DNA from: Bacteriovoracia bacterium
Lineage (GTDB): Bacteria; Bdellovibrionota; Bacteriovoracia; Bacteriovoracales; Bacteriovoracaceae
Length of the DNA stretch: 64,000 nt
Reading direction: 5' to 3'
Assembly: GCA_030431635.1 (NCBI GenBank)
Contig: JAUIIL010000008.1
Location: forward strand, 62,001-126,000
The translations under genes and the position numbers were made by a program. Under the pieces are notes generated by a model. That model searched no databases. It saw only the letters and a program-made list of their open reading frames with translations, and was not told the origin of the DNA. Positions 26,248-35,060 of the stretch are shown here, one piece after another (positions within the stretch are counted from its first letter, which is position 1; every line of letters starts with the position of its first letter).

Positions 26248-26985
26248 ATGGCCATTGCTATTATTTCAGACGTTCACATTAAGCAAGCTGGAGACAAGCA
26301 AGAAAAAACGCTGATGAATTTCTTCTTGCACCCAAAAACTCAAGATGCGCAAACCATTATCCTTTTGGGAGATATTTTTGATTTCTTAATTGGCCCACAT
26401 TCAGAGTATTTCCAAGACTATCCCCTTTTTTTTGAGAAAGTAGAGGTTTTTCTTAAATCTGGAAAAAAAGTCTATTTTGTGGAAGGTAATCACGACCTTT
26501 ACTTGCAAAAACTCTTTGAGAAAAGATACTCACAATACTTTAATAAAAATCTCTTTCTTGAAACAGGCCCATTTAATCTTGTAGTTAATGAAAAGAAGAT
26601 TCTTTTCACTCATGGAGATGAACTTGATTTTAAAAATCTAAGCTATGAGCTTTATAAAATAATTCTTCGCTCACCACCTCTGAGTTTTCTTGCCAATTAT
26701 GTTCTCAATTACCAAACCCTTGTTAAAATAGGGAGAAAGGCATCTGCAAAGTCTAGGGATTATGGAAGTCGTATTTTTGACCAAGAGAAAGTTAAAAAGG
26801 ACTTTAGGGAAGGTGCTTTAAAGTATTTAAATTCAGGTCACGATATTGTCATTGCTGGTCATTCTCACGTTAAAGATTTTAAGCAGTTAGGTGGAGGGCT
26901 TTACGTTAATAATGGCTACGCCCCTAAAGAGCAAACCTTTGTTTTTATTGATGAAAAAGGTGATGTCAGCTTTAATTCTCTTTAG
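26248..26985 (+). CDS. lpxH: UDP-2,3-diacylglucosamine hydrolase-like metallophosphoesterase (LpxH type)
   Basis: A calcineurin-fold phosphoesterase of 245 residues. The metal motifs are in order: SDVH (Asp8, His10), GDIFD (Asp42), GNHD (80-83), THGDE and GHSHV. The pattern GDIFDFLIG and the Arg/Lys-rich middle match LpxH, which cleaves UDP-diacylglucosamine to lipid X in lipid A synthesis. No ribosome-binding site is visible; TATAGT ends 6 bases before the ATG. It overlaps the convergent NAD kinase by 4 bp with no terminator between them. Confidence 0.85.
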   Translation: MAIAIISDVHIKQAGDKQEKTLMNFFLHPKTQDAQTIILLGDIFDFLIGPHSEYFQDYPLFFEKVEVFLKSGKKVYFVEGNHDLYLQKLFEKRYSQYFNKNLFLETGPFNLVVNEKKILFTHGDELDFKNLSYELYKIILRSPPLSFLANYVLNYQTLVKIGRKASAKSRDYGSRIFDQEKVKKDFREGALKYLNSGHDIVIAGHSHVKDFKQLGGGLYVNNGYAPKEQTFVFIDEKGDVSFNSL

Positions 26986-27890
26986 AGTTTTCTTCTCCCA
27001 TAATCAAACTTTTCTTTAAGTGTATGATAGTAAGTTCTTTCATGGTTTTTAATAAAGGTAACTGACTTTCTTTTTTCTTTTGAAATATGAACGAGATCGT
27101 TCTCTGTGATATTAAAAGCAATTTGACCATCAAGGGTTATGGCAACGTAATCAACATCACTAATAAGCCTTATTTTTATATCGGAGTTATCTGGAATAAC
27201 CATTGGTCGATGAGTTAAACTATGTGGGCAAATAGGAGTTAAGATAATTCCTTTAACGTCGGGATGAACAATTGGGCCACCTGCTGCAAGTGAATAAGCA
27301 GTAGAACCTGTTGTTGAGCTAATAACAAGACCGTCACCAGATAAGTTATAAATATGATCTTCATCAGATTCAATTTTTAGAGTAAACATTCTTGCAATAT
27401 TATTTTTTGAAATTGAGATATCGTTAAAAAATGTGCCGCTAAAAACATTTTTCTCTTCCCTAGTAACCTTAACGTTAAAAAGAGATTTGGTGATGGTTTC
27501 ATACTTATTATCAAGAGCTTCAGCGAGAGCTTCAAAAAATTCAGCTTTACTGAACTCAGTGATAAAACCAAGGTGACCTAAGTTAACACCAAAGATGGGA
27601 ACTTTTCCTTTTGCATGACGACAAATTCCAATAAGGGTTCCATCTCCGCCAAGAGAAATAATAAGATCTGAATGATCGAAGAGTTCATTTTCATCTAAAA
27701 AATGAAAATTTTTAAAGTTTTTAACTTGATATATTTTTTCAAGTCTCTCGATCTCACTACTGAGAAAATAGACTTCTTTTTTTCTGCGCAAAAGCCATCT
27801 TGTTAAATTAGGCAGCAAATTGGCAAAATCAGAAATACTCTCAGGTTTAAGAATAATTGATATTTTTTTTGGCTTTTTGGATTTTGGCAC
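26982..27890 (-). CDS. nadK: NAD kinase
   Basis: Phosphorylates NAD to NADP. The diacylglycerol-kinase-like fold shows SLGGDGTLIG, FGVNLGHLGFITE, NDISISK (in the usual NE/D motif position), SGDGLVISSTTGSTAYSLAAGGPIVHP and LTPICPHSLTHRP, all diagnostic. Length is 302 residues with a basic N-terminus of about ten residues. It is the last gene of the minus-strand fliD operon, 14 bp after the response regulator, so it may be expressed with motility genes or from its own promoter. Confidence 0.96.
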   Translation of the reverse strand: MPKSKKPKKISIILKPESISDFANLLPNLTRWLLRRKKEVYFLSSEIERLEKIYQVKNFKNFHFLDENELFDHSDLIISLGGDGTLIGICRHAKGKVPIFGVNLGHLGFITEFSKAEFFEALAEALDNKYETITKSLFNVKVTREEKNVFSGTFFNDISISKNNIARMFTLKIESDEDHIYNLSGDGLVISSTTGSTAYSLAAGGPIVHPDVKGIILTPICPHSLTHRPMVIPDNSDIKIRLISDVDYVAITLDGQIAFNITENDLVHISKEKRKSVTFIKNHERTYYHTLKEKFDYGRRKL

Positions 27891-27904
27891 AAAAACCTCT
27901 TTTT

Positions 27905-28264
27905 TTAATAATTTAGCATAATTTTAAGTGCTGCATCAAGGTTTTCAAAGGGTTTATTTAAAACAGGACAATTATATTCTGAAGCTTTTTTTAAAACCTG
28001 GGGAGAATTGTAAGCTGTCATGATAACAAAGCGTTGGCTGATTTGTTCGGAAGTATACTTCTTTTTAGATTCTTCAATAATGTCAAAACCAGTTATATCT
28101 TGAAGCATAAGATCGCAAATAATCCTCTCGTAATCATTTTGAAGAATAGCGGTAATTGCTTCTTTTCCGCTGGAATGAGTTGTGACGCTCGCCCCTTTTT
28201 TTTCAAGGAGTTTTTTTAAGGATTGTTGAATAAGAAGTTCATCTTCAATAATGAGTATGCTCAT
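27905..28264 (-). CDS. Single-domain response regulator
   Basis: A 119-residue receiver domain without an output domain. The acidic pocket Glu7, Asp8 and Glu9, phospho-acceptor Asp51 (ICDLML), Thr83 (IMTAY) and Lys104 (LNKPF) are all present. It overlaps the histidine kinase gene by 20 bp and is almost certainly its partner. Single-domain regulators act by protein contact (CheY-like) or pass phosphate on; its place behind flagellar genes suggests a motility target, which is an inference. Confidence 0.93.
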   Translation of the reverse strand: MSILIIEDELLIQQSLKKLLEKKGASVTTHSSGKEAITAILQNDYERIICDLMLQDITGFDIIEESKKKYTSEQISQRFVIMTAYNSPQVLKKASEYNCPVLNKPFENLDAALKIMLNY

Positions 28265-29774
28265 GATTATCCATTGGAATTGTAAAGTTAAAGGTTAGGC
28301 CCGATGAACCAATATTATTAATAACAACTAAATCTCCACCCATTTTTTTGGCAAGGTTTTTTGATATTGGTAGTCCGAGACCTGTTCCGCTTTTTTTTGT
28401 TGTAAAAAAAGGTTTAAAAAGTTGAGATATTTTTTCTTCTTCGATACCGGGTCCATTATCCTTAACTGAAATATGAATGACTTTTGATTTAATACTACAG
28501 TTTAAGGTTATTATTTTATTTTTATTATCAGTATGGCTTCTTAGCGCTTGAGCAGAGTTAATAAGTAGGTTAAAAAGTACTTGGACAAACCAAGTAGGGT
28601 TTAGTTTTATCTGAAGATTGTCAGAAACTTCAGATGAGTATTCAATGCATTTTTCAATCTCTCTCATTTCACTTTTGGCCAAAGTAAATGCTTCTTCAAT
28701 AAGTTTCTTCAAAGAAACCTCTTTGTCTGTATTTGCGTTTTGATAAAGATTTGAAAAGTTTTCGATAATGAGTTGGCATCTTGTAATATTCTTATGAACT
28801 TCTGTAAAAAGTTCTTCATTATCACTATCGGCAAATTCATGACTTAGTAACTGACTAGCAAGACCTAGACCGAATAAAGGATTACTCAATTCATGTCTTA
28901 AGGTATTTAAAAGTTCTCCAAGTAGAGAGATTCTTTCAAAGTGAAAAAGGTCAGAAGTATGAACCTCTTCATCTTTGTTTTTATAAAGAATAAGAGAATA
29001 TTTTTCTTCAAAATTAAATTCTTCAACAACAAGTAAATCTTCAGTAGAGGGAACTTCCTTGTAAATCAAATTCTTGAAAATAATTTCTTTTTTCTTAAGA
29101 ATAGCTAATGGAAAAGGATACTCATAAAGACATTGTATGATGCTAATAAGTTTTAAGTTGGTTGTTTCATTTTGAAGGAGGCCATCTAGTATAGGCCCTA
29201 AATTTTTACTAAAACTAGAGAAATAGTATTGTTCTTCTCTTGAAGGTCCTAAAAAATCATTACGTGATAAAACAAGAATAAGGTTGTGTTTACCTAGACT
29301 AAATTCTTTTGCCAAAAAAGTACCAACAAGCTCAATATTTATATTTTTGATAAGCTCTCTTGAAAAAGATTTATTTTTACTTTTTTTAACAATGTTATAA
29401 AACTTATTAAAATGTCCAATTGTTATATTGGTTTTAGAAAAAGCATTTTTTTGTCTATAATTATAACAAAAACAGTTTGAACTTCCTTTTTCGTGAATAA
29501 GTAAGTGACAAGAAAGAAAGTTGTTAAAAAAATGAAGGGACAAAAACTCCTTCGGAAAATCCTTGATAGAATTACAATCAACTAAAATTTTCTCCAAAGA
29601 TTCTTTTTTTTCTTTCCAGTGAATAATATCATTTTTATTTGAAATATTAGATGGAAGATCACTATATAAACTTAATAGTTTATCATTGCTTTTATTGAGA
29701 CTTTTAATTGTGTTGAAATAATAATCACTTGAAGAGTTTAGATTTTTATTCGAGCTAAGATTTTGATTTTCCAC
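28245..29774 (-). CDS. Soluble sensor histidine kinase
   Basis: A 509-residue kinase without membrane segments. Residues 1-210 contain a GAF-like region and 211-270 a short PAS-like stretch. The HisKA-type H box is TLRHELSNPLFGLGLAS with His294, followed by an HATPase domain with N box NLLINSAQAL (402-411), G1 DNGPGIE (439-445), FKPFFTTK and G2 GTGLGLPIS (463-471). A cytoplasmic signal is therefore likely. It overlaps the response regulator downstream and the unknown 153-residue protein upstream, so it belongs to the fliD operon. Confidence 0.92.
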   Translation of the reverse strand: MENQNLSSNKNLNSSSDYYFNTIKSLNKSNDKLLSLYSDLPSNISNKNDIIHWKEKKESLEKILVDCNSIKDFPKEFLSLHFFNNFLSCHLLIHEKGSSNCFCYNYRQKNAFSKTNITIGHFNKFYNIVKKSKNKSFSRELIKNINIELVGTFLAKEFSLGKHNLILVLSRNDFLGPSREEQYYFSSFSKNLGPILDGLLQNETTNLKLISIIQCLYEYPFPLAILKKKEIIFKNLIYKEVPSTEDLLVVEEFNFEEKYSLILYKNKDEEVHTSDLFHFERISLLGELLNTLRHELSNPLFGLGLASQLLSHEFADSDNEELFTEVHKNITRCQLIIENFSNLYQNANTDKEVSLKKLIEEAFTLAKSEMREIEKCIEYSSEVSDNLQIKLNPTWFVQVLFNLLINSAQALRSHTDNKNKIITLNCSIKSKVIHISVKDNGPGIEEEKISQLFKPFFTTKKSGTGLGLPISKNLAKKMGGDLVVINNIGSSGLTFNFTIPMDNHEHTHY

Positions 29775-30199
29775 TGTGTAAGATTAGCTTCAAGCTCATG
29801 CTCGAGCAAGTCACAAAGCATGAAATAATCTTGCTTTTTATAAGAAGAGTAAATGGCTTTGAGTATACACAAAAGGTTAAATTGCAACTGTTTGAAATCT
29901 TGAGTTAAATCTGTATTGAATGGAGAAATGCGGTAAAGAGCATTCATAAACTGAATAAAAATATTAATTCCATCAACGAGCTGTTCAAAATTTTCAAATG
30001 AATGAGTTGTTTGAGATTTCATTTGTTTAAGAACAATAGACTGTTTTTGAAGAATTTTGGCGAGATATTTTTGGGCCCCGAGGCATCCTTCGGCGATAAA
30101 TTCTTCTTTGTTCTCAAGAATTTGCTCGTATAAAATTTCATCCGCTAATTCTTTGAGAAGCTTGTTTTCTTCAAAGCTAAACTGATATTCAGTACTCAT
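29738..30199 (-). CDS. Unknown helical protein of the flagellar modification operon
   Basis: A 153-residue protein that I do not recognise. It is predicted all-helical and has no signal peptide or membrane segment. Charged and hydrophobic residues alternate, and the end DLLEHELEANLTQW resembles the C-terminal helical parts of proteins seen near flagellin-modification genes. It overlaps the kinase gene by 37 bp and starts one base after the GT9 stop, so it is translated from the same message. It may be a partner of the glycosyltransferases or of the kinase. Confidence 0.7.
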   Translation of the reverse strand: MSTEYQFSFEENKLLKELADEILYEQILENKEEFIAEGCLGAQKYLAKILQKQSIVLKQMKSQTTHSFENFEQLVDGINIFIQFMNALYRISPFNTDLTQDFKQLQFNLLCILKAIYSSYKKQDYFMLCDLLEHELEANLTQWKIKILARIKI

Positions 30200-30200
30200 A

Positions 30201-31853
30201 TTATGACTCTAGCAGTTTTGAATGGTCTTTGTCATTAAAATGGATTTGTGCTTCCAGGGTTTGTCCGCTTAATTCAAATAAGGCAGAAACTGCGTTCTGG
30301 GCACTGTCAAAAATAAGTAATGCACTTTCAGCTACTTGAATAAGTTCTTCTTCTCTTATGTTAGCAATAGCGACAAAATAGAAATCAACCAGGGGAGCAA
30401 GGAGAGGATAATTTTGTTTAACAATTGGTGTTAAGGTATCAATCTCACTTATTTTACTAAACGTTTCCTTAATCTCATGAGCTTTTTTGCCTTGATTAAT
30501 ATCTTCAATAAGTTGCTTGGCGAAAGTGGCGCCAAAACGATAAATTTCAAATAGACTTGTAAGACCTTTTTGGTAATGTTCTAGTTCCTTGGCCGTTTTA
30601 ATAGAAACCCTTGGAGGGTTCGAACTAAGTTCTACATCTGAGAGAATAAGACTCCATAAAATTTTATAATAAATTTTAAAGATACTATTTATTTCAGGTG
30701 TCAAGTGAATCAGCTCTTCTAACTCTTGCTCTCCATGTCCGGGATCGTAAGCTTTAAAGATATTAATATTCTCTAGATGAAAAATAGAAATTTTATCTTG
30801 AATATTTTGATGAGAGATTTCAATATTTTGTAATTTCATTTCAATTAATTTACAGATGGCTTGGTAAGACACTTGTCCATGACAGGGGAGTAAGTCACAT
30901 TTTTTAGTGGGAGTACATGGAAAACAAGAAATCCGTGGCGCAACATTGATGGCCTTGGAATGATAAGGAGTTGTTTCATGCGGTCGGACAGTTCCTAGAG
31001 AGATAGTAAGTGTTGGGGTTTGTGCTTCTGAAGCTAAGTGTCCAACCATTGAATCATGTCCAACGAAAAGCTGGGCTTTACGTAGAGATAAGTAAAGACT
31101 TCTAATTTCTTTATTAGCAATATTGTAGTCGATACGATCTTGATATTTGCCTAAAATAGTACTTTCTAAGAAATATTTTTCATATTCTCTATCTTCTTTC
31201 CCTCCCACAATGGCAACTCTATGTTCAGGGAAGTTTTTTAAGATAAAGTAGGTGACTTCGATCCACTTTGAATGGCCCCACTTTTTTCTTTTTTGTGAAG
31301 CAAATGGATGGATAACCACAAGTTTTTCTCGAGGAGTTGCTTCCATGTTCGTTTTACTTTTAAGAAAAGAGACACCCAAAATTTTCTTGTAAAGATCAAC
31401 TAAGTTATAGGGGTTTTGACTACCTCTTTGTACATTAGAATAAATGAACTGACTCCAGAGGTCGTCAATTTTAATTTTTGAAAAACGATCTCTACTCATT
31501 CCCAGTTTTTGTTTTGCTTTGATTAAATTTGTGAGAAAGGAAGAGGATTTTGAAAAAGAAAGATTGACCAACACATCAATGTTTTTATTGTTTATTTTTT
31601 CAAGAAAACTTTTCAATGAAGAGACACTGCGCTCTGGAGTTTTTTTCTCTTCATATGAAACAAAGTCTTTTGTTTCAAAAGTGATGATAGAATCAAAAAT
31701 TTTATCGCATAGAAAGCGTAATGGTTCTACAAATCGCCTTCTACCAATTAAAGTAAGTTCTATATGGGGATAATACTCTTTAAGAATTCTTGCTGCTTGA
31801 GCTGTTTGAATAACATCACCCAGGCGAGTTGTTTGGATTATTGCCATTTTCAT
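30201..31853 (-). CDS. GT9-family (heptosyltransferase-like) glycosyltransferase with helical C-terminal domain
   Basis: Residues 1-340 show the GT9 two-domain fold: N-terminal AIIQTTRLGDVIQTAQAARIL and C-terminal VVIHPFASQKRKKWGHSKWIEV, IVGGKEDRE and VGHDSMVGHLASEAQTPTLTISLG. A Cys-rich loop (SCFPCTPTKKCDLLPC) follows, then about 190 helical residues unlike lipopolysaccharide heptosyltransferases. I start at 31853 because AGAGAGGA lies 7 bases upstream; a longer frame from 31883 has no such signal. The location behind fliD-fliS-fliT suggests flagellin glycosylation rather than core lipopolysaccharide. The sugar is unknown. Confidence 0.82.
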   Translation of the reverse strand: MKMAIIQTTRLGDVIQTAQAARILKEYYPHIELTLIGRRRFVEPLRFLCDKIFDSIITFETKDFVSYEEKKTPERSVSSLKSFLEKINNKNIDVLVNLSFSKSSSFLTNLIKAKQKLGMSRDRFSKIKIDDLWSQFIYSNVQRGSQNPYNLVDLYKKILGVSFLKSKTNMEATPREKLVVIHPFASQKRKKWGHSKWIEVTYFILKNFPEHRVAIVGGKEDREYEKYFLESTILGKYQDRIDYNIANKEIRSLYLSLRKAQLFVGHDSMVGHLASEAQTPTLTISLGTVRPHETTPYHSKAINVAPRISCFPCTPTKKCDLLPCHGQVSYQAICKLIEMKLQNIEISHQNIQDKISIFHLENINIFKAYDPGHGEQELEELIHLTPEINSIFKIYYKILWSLILSDVELSSNPPRVSIKTAKELEHYQKGLTSLFEIYRFGATFAKQLIEDINQGKKAHEIKETFSKISEIDTLTPIVKQNYPLLAPLVDFYFVAIANIREEELIQVAESALLIFDSAQNAVSALFELSGQTLEAQIHFNDKDHSKLLES

Positions 31854-31866
31854 TTTGAGATCCTCT

Positions 31867-31998
31867 CTAAGATTCTTCTTCAATTAATGAAGATAGCAGT
31901 AGAAGATAGCTTTCATCTTCTGTTATCTCTTTGTTTGTATTTAATTTATCTTGAATTTTAGCTAGTTCAGAAATTATCTGACTTTTGAAATCACTCAT
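31867..31998 (-). CDS. 43-residue small protein between two glycosyltransferases
   Basis: A short frame of 43 residues starting MSDFKSQIISELAKIQDK and ending LLLLSSLIEEES. A perfect AGGAGG precedes its ATG with correct spacing, and its TAG at 31867-31869 overlaps the ribosome-binding site of the downstream GT9 gene, so it is probably translated and coupled. The sequence predicts one or two acidic amphipathic helices, no signal peptide and no Cys. Function unknown; a helper of the adjacent glycosyltransferases is possible. Confidence 0.65.
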   Translation of the reverse strand: MSDFKSQIISELAKIQDKLNTNKEITEDESYLLLLSSLIEEES

Positions 31999-32024
31999 AT
32001 TATCCTCCTGATAATACTTGAAAT

Positions 32025-33605
32025 TTATAGAGAAACGTCCTGTCCTTTACTGTCTCCAATATTTTGTGAAAGACTATTTAATATATTGTTAATGATGTTT
32101 AAGTCATTTTTTAAACCAAATAAACACCGTTCAAGATCTTTAAGGTTTGTATTTGTACTATCACTTGAGATTTGCTCGACCGAAGCTTTAAACTCTAATA
32201 AACAAATCTGAGCGATAGAAACTTCCTCTGAGTGAGAGAGGAGTTTTTCATAGCTTTGTAAAAACTTATGAACATGTTTTTGAGAGCTTTTAGCTTCTTT
32301 TAAACACCGAACAGCATCAAGAAGATCTTTGATTATGTTTGTGAACTTAAGCTTTTCTTGAGAAATATGAATGAGTCCTTCAGGTGTTTTGAAAAGTTGG
32401 TTTTGCTCAAAGGACTTAGTTTTTTTTCCTAGGTAGGTAGCTCTTAAAAATTCTCTATGAACATAATTGTTTAAAATATCGCTGTAACACAATTGACCAG
32501 AGATTTGTTTGTAGTCAATAAAATCATCAGCATCTGTTCTTGTGATAAAGCAGTTATGTTCAACTTTTAAAGGTTGGTCATTTGTTTGAGTGAGAAATTC
32601 AAGAGCTTTTTCTATGCTCTTTGATATTCCAGATTCACTGCTTTTTTTAATAATTGAGATATTGTTTGTATTTATACTTCCTGAAGAACGAAGATCTTTT
32701 TGAGAAGTAATAAAAATACTTGGCGTGTCGGTTGAATCAGCAATATTTAAAGAGAGGTTGTCTCCAGTAATAAGGGCATCTAAGTGAGAAAAAACAGCCG
32801 GTAAAGCAGAATAGTCCGAATCAATAGTTACAACCTTTTTATCAAAAGCAGTATTAAAAAAGTCAATAACTTCATTTTCATAACTTGATTTACTAATAAT
32901 AAGGACTGGAAAAAAGTTTTTGTTTTTCTGCAAAAGATTAACAAGAGAAATAAGTTCATTTTCACTTAGAACATCGATTTTATTTTTATTATAAAACTGA
33001 ATCCCTATAATTTTTTTACTTTCACCTTTTTGGTTTATTTTTTTTCTCAACCTTAGGAAGTTTTGTTGAGCAATTGTTAAAAAATCTTCACGAATGTTTA
33101 GTTTTACAGATTGTTCACGAGATTGATTAAATTCAAGGTTAACTAGTTCGATCTCGTTAATAAATGATGTTTGTAAGTATGGTGCTATGTACTTTCTATA
33201 AATAGACCATTTATTCTGTGAGTGAAAATTCTTATATTGATCTATATAAAAGTTTTCGGGTTTATTGTTTGCAATATAAGCAGCTAAGTAGAGAGAAAGC
33301 TTATCATAAGAGAGAGTATAAACCTTGTCCCATTTCTGCGATTTTAACTTTTCTAAGTATTGATGAAAATAATTTAAAGAGTGTGATTGGTAGAAGATTT
33401 TTTTTTGCGCTAGTTTTTGTATTTTCTTTTTATTTAAAAAATATTTTGCTCTAATACCAGGAATGAGCTCTAAAGTACTAGAGTTCTCATAGCCTAAATA
33501 AGAAATGTCTGTGTTGCTAGAGTTTTTATACAATTGTTTAATTAAACAAGATGTTTGAGTTAAGAAAGAATCAGTTAAATTAATAATTAAAATATTTTGA
33601 GACAT
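32025..33605 (-). CDS. Divergent GT9-like protein with helical C-terminal domain
   Basis: A 526-residue protein with a weak GT9 pattern. The N-terminus ILIINLTDSFLTQTSCLIKQLY fits the first Rossmann domain. The second domain has IIGIQFYNKNK, a strand-helix FPVLIISKSSYENEV, and HLDALITGDNLSLNIADSTDTPSIF, which matches the layout of the GT9 nucleotide-sugar loop but lacks its usual Asp-Ser-Gly-Pro-x-His core. About 150 helical residues follow. It may be an inactive or altered-specificity paralogue of the neighbouring GT9 protein. It is 2 bp after the Maf-like gene stop. Confidence 0.6.
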   Translation of the reverse strand: MSQNILIINLTDSFLTQTSCLIKQLYKNSSNTDISYLGYENSSTLELIPGIRAKYFLNKKKIQKLAQKKIFYQSHSLNYFHQYLEKLKSQKWDKVYTLSYDKLSLYLAAYIANNKPENFYIDQYKNFHSQNKWSIYRKYIAPYLQTSFINEIELVNLEFNQSREQSVKLNIREDFLTIAQQNFLRLRKKINQKGESKKIIGIQFYNKNKIDVLSENELISLVNLLQKNKNFFPVLIISKSSYENEVIDFFNTAFDKKVVTIDSDYSALPAVFSHLDALITGDNLSLNIADSTDTPSIFITSQKDLRSSGSINTNNISIIKKSSESGISKSIEKALEFLTQTNDQPLKVEHNCFITRTDADDFIDYKQISGQLCYSDILNNYVHREFLRATYLGKKTKSFEQNQLFKTPEGLIHISQEKLKFTNIIKDLLDAVRCLKEAKSSQKHVHKFLQSYEKLLSHSEEVSIAQICLLEFKASVEQISSDSTNTNLKDLERCLFGLKNDLNIINNILNSLSQNIGDSKGQDVSL

Positions 33606-33607
33606 TA

Positions 33608-34243
33608 TTAAACTTCTCCTCGGTCCTCAATGAAAATCTCATTTAAGGCCAAGAACAAAAGATCATTTGTATCTTCAATCTTTGTTCTACTATCTGTGAA
33701 CTGTAAATAATCTTCAAGTGTCCAATTTTCTTGAATTTGATCAAACTTATATCTGAGTTCAGGAACAATTAAATCTTTATAATCTTGGATAGCAAGTGAT
33801 GCTCTAAAATTTAAAAACTCCTTAAAGCGAGTTTGATGCATATTAAAGCTAGTAGTATGAGGCAGTATGATAGGCTTTTCTGCTAAAAACTCGGCAAACA
33901 TTGAGTTTTGGTAAAGTTTTTTTATATCCTCGAGCTTTTGAATAAACATGCGGTCATTGTTCAGAGGCTTATTGGCCAAGAAAGCTTCAATAAGTTCTTG
34001 TGATGGTTCAAGTACGTAAATTCGATAATCTCTATCTTTAATTTCATTAACAAGTGCTTCAATATGATAACCAAAACCCAATCCCAGGATAAGAAAATTG
34101 TTTCCTTGATTAATTTGATGTTTGTTATTCTGAATAAAGTTACTGGCTTCTTTTTCTGGATTATACATAGAGTGGAGATAGACCCCATTTAGTATAGGTA
34201 TCAAAGAACCATTTTTAGAAACTTTAATCTGTACTTGACTCAT
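33608..34243 (-). CDS. Maf-like Rossmann-fold protein, probable flagellin modification factor
   Basis: A 211-residue protein. The region NNFLILGLGFGYHIEALV, followed by YRIYVLEPSQELIEAF, matches the Rossmann part found in motility-associated (Maf-type) flagellin glycosyltransferases, and the N-terminal YLHSMYNPEKEASNFI resembles the substrate loop before it in that family. The DUF115 transferase domain of full Maf proteins (usually over 500 residues) is absent. The protein may therefore be a truncated Maf or a nucleotide-binding partner. It lies between fliT and two glycosyltransferases. Confidence 0.6.
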   Translation of the reverse strand: MSQVQIKVSKNGSLIPILNGVYLHSMYNPEKEASNFIQNNKHQINQGNNFLILGLGFGYHIEALVNEIKDRDYRIYVLEPSQELIEAFLANKPLNNDRMFIQKLEDIKKLYQNSMFAEFLAEKPIILPHTTSFNMHQTRFKEFLNFRASLAIQDYKDLIVPELRYKFDQIQENWTLEDYLQFTDSRTKIEDTNDLLFLALNEIFIEDRGEV

Positions 34244-34246
34244 TAA

Positions 34247-34657
34247 CTATCTCTTTACGTTATTTAAGTTATAGCCTTGTATACTCTTCTTTTGTTTGTA
34301 TACTTTGCTTACTTCCTTAATAGTATTTTCTTTAACTTGATTTAATTCTTCAAGCAGTATTTCATCAAGCCTTGCTATCTCTTGTATAAAAATCTGAGTA
34401 TTTGAAATCCACGAGTTAGCTTTTCTTATAAAAGAGCTCTCTCTTGTTCCAATATTTTGTTCGAGCTTTTTTTCAATATCAGCCTGAGCTTGATTGATAA
34501 TATCAAGTAATCGTTGCCGATTATCAGCAAGCTCCGTAACCAATTCAATATTTTCCTTTTGTGCAGCTTTTATCATTTTCTCAGTTAAAGAAACTGATTT
34601 ATTTAGTAGGCTTTGGTGATAATCCATTCTTTGGATGGTTTCATTCATTTGCGGCAT
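34247..34657 (-). CDS. fliT: FliT-like flagellar export chaperone (candidate)
   Basis: A 136-residue, all-helical, charged protein with long amphipathic helices (LLNKSVSLTEKMIKAAQKENIELV and a second of similar length). There is no diagnostic motif. The call rests on order, since fliD-fliS-fliT is the classic arrangement and FliT, the FliD chaperone, is a small helical protein of about 120 residues. The ATG lies 17 bp inside fliS, so translation is coupled. It could instead be a FlgN-like chaperone. Confidence 0.6.
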   Translation of the reverse strand: MPQMNETIQRMDYHQSLLNKSVSLTEKMIKAAQKENIELVTELADNRQRLLDIINQAQADIEKKLEQNIGTRESSFIRKANSWISNTQIFIQEIARLDEILLEELNQVKENTIKEVSKVYKQKKSIQGYNLNNVKR

Positions 34658-35042
34658 CCTTGTTTTGTGTTGTTTTTAAATTTTTAATGGCTGTTTTCCA
34701 TCCTTCATAAAGAGTGTTAAGGACATTTAGAATACTATGAAGAGGTTCTGAATCAATTTTAATATTGGCTTGAGAGCTAGAATGCAAAATAAAGTCATAT
34801 AATGACTCCAACTCTTTAGAAACATCACCTCCAACCTCATGATCGAGAGAATTGGCCAATTCTATGATAATGTCCTGGAGTTTACCTATGTATTCACCTT
34901 TTTTAGCAATCTCGTTCTTTTCAATCGCATCAATGGCCAAACGTGTATTCTTAATGGCCGATTGATACAGCATTAATAAAATCTGCTCTTTACTTGCAGT
35001 TTTAACTGATGTGTTTTTGTAGGCACCTAACCCATAACTCAT
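34641..35042 (-). CDS. fliS: Flagellin export chaperone FliS
   Basis: Binds the C-terminus of flagellin to prevent premature polymerisation. The family motifs are clear in 133 residues: YGLGAYKNTSVKTASKEQILLMLY at the N-terminus, followed by helices with NTRLAIDAIE and IIELANSLDHEVGGDVSKELESLYDF. It lies 18 bp after fliD and overlaps the following chaperone-like gene. Confidence 0.95.
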   Translation of the reverse strand: MSYGLGAYKNTSVKTASKEQILLMLYQSAIKNTRLAIDAIEKNEIAKKGEYIGKLQDIIIELANSLDHEVGGDVSKELESLYDFILHSSSQANIKIDSEPLHSILNVLNTLYEGWKTAIKNLKTTQNKDAANE

Positions 35043-35060
35043 TTTAATCCTCCCAGCTTA

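Noticed and set aside
31764-31961. Plus-strand frame opposite the 43-residue gene and GT9 start
   Set aside because: There is no upstream signal, and the minus-strand frames explain the region better.
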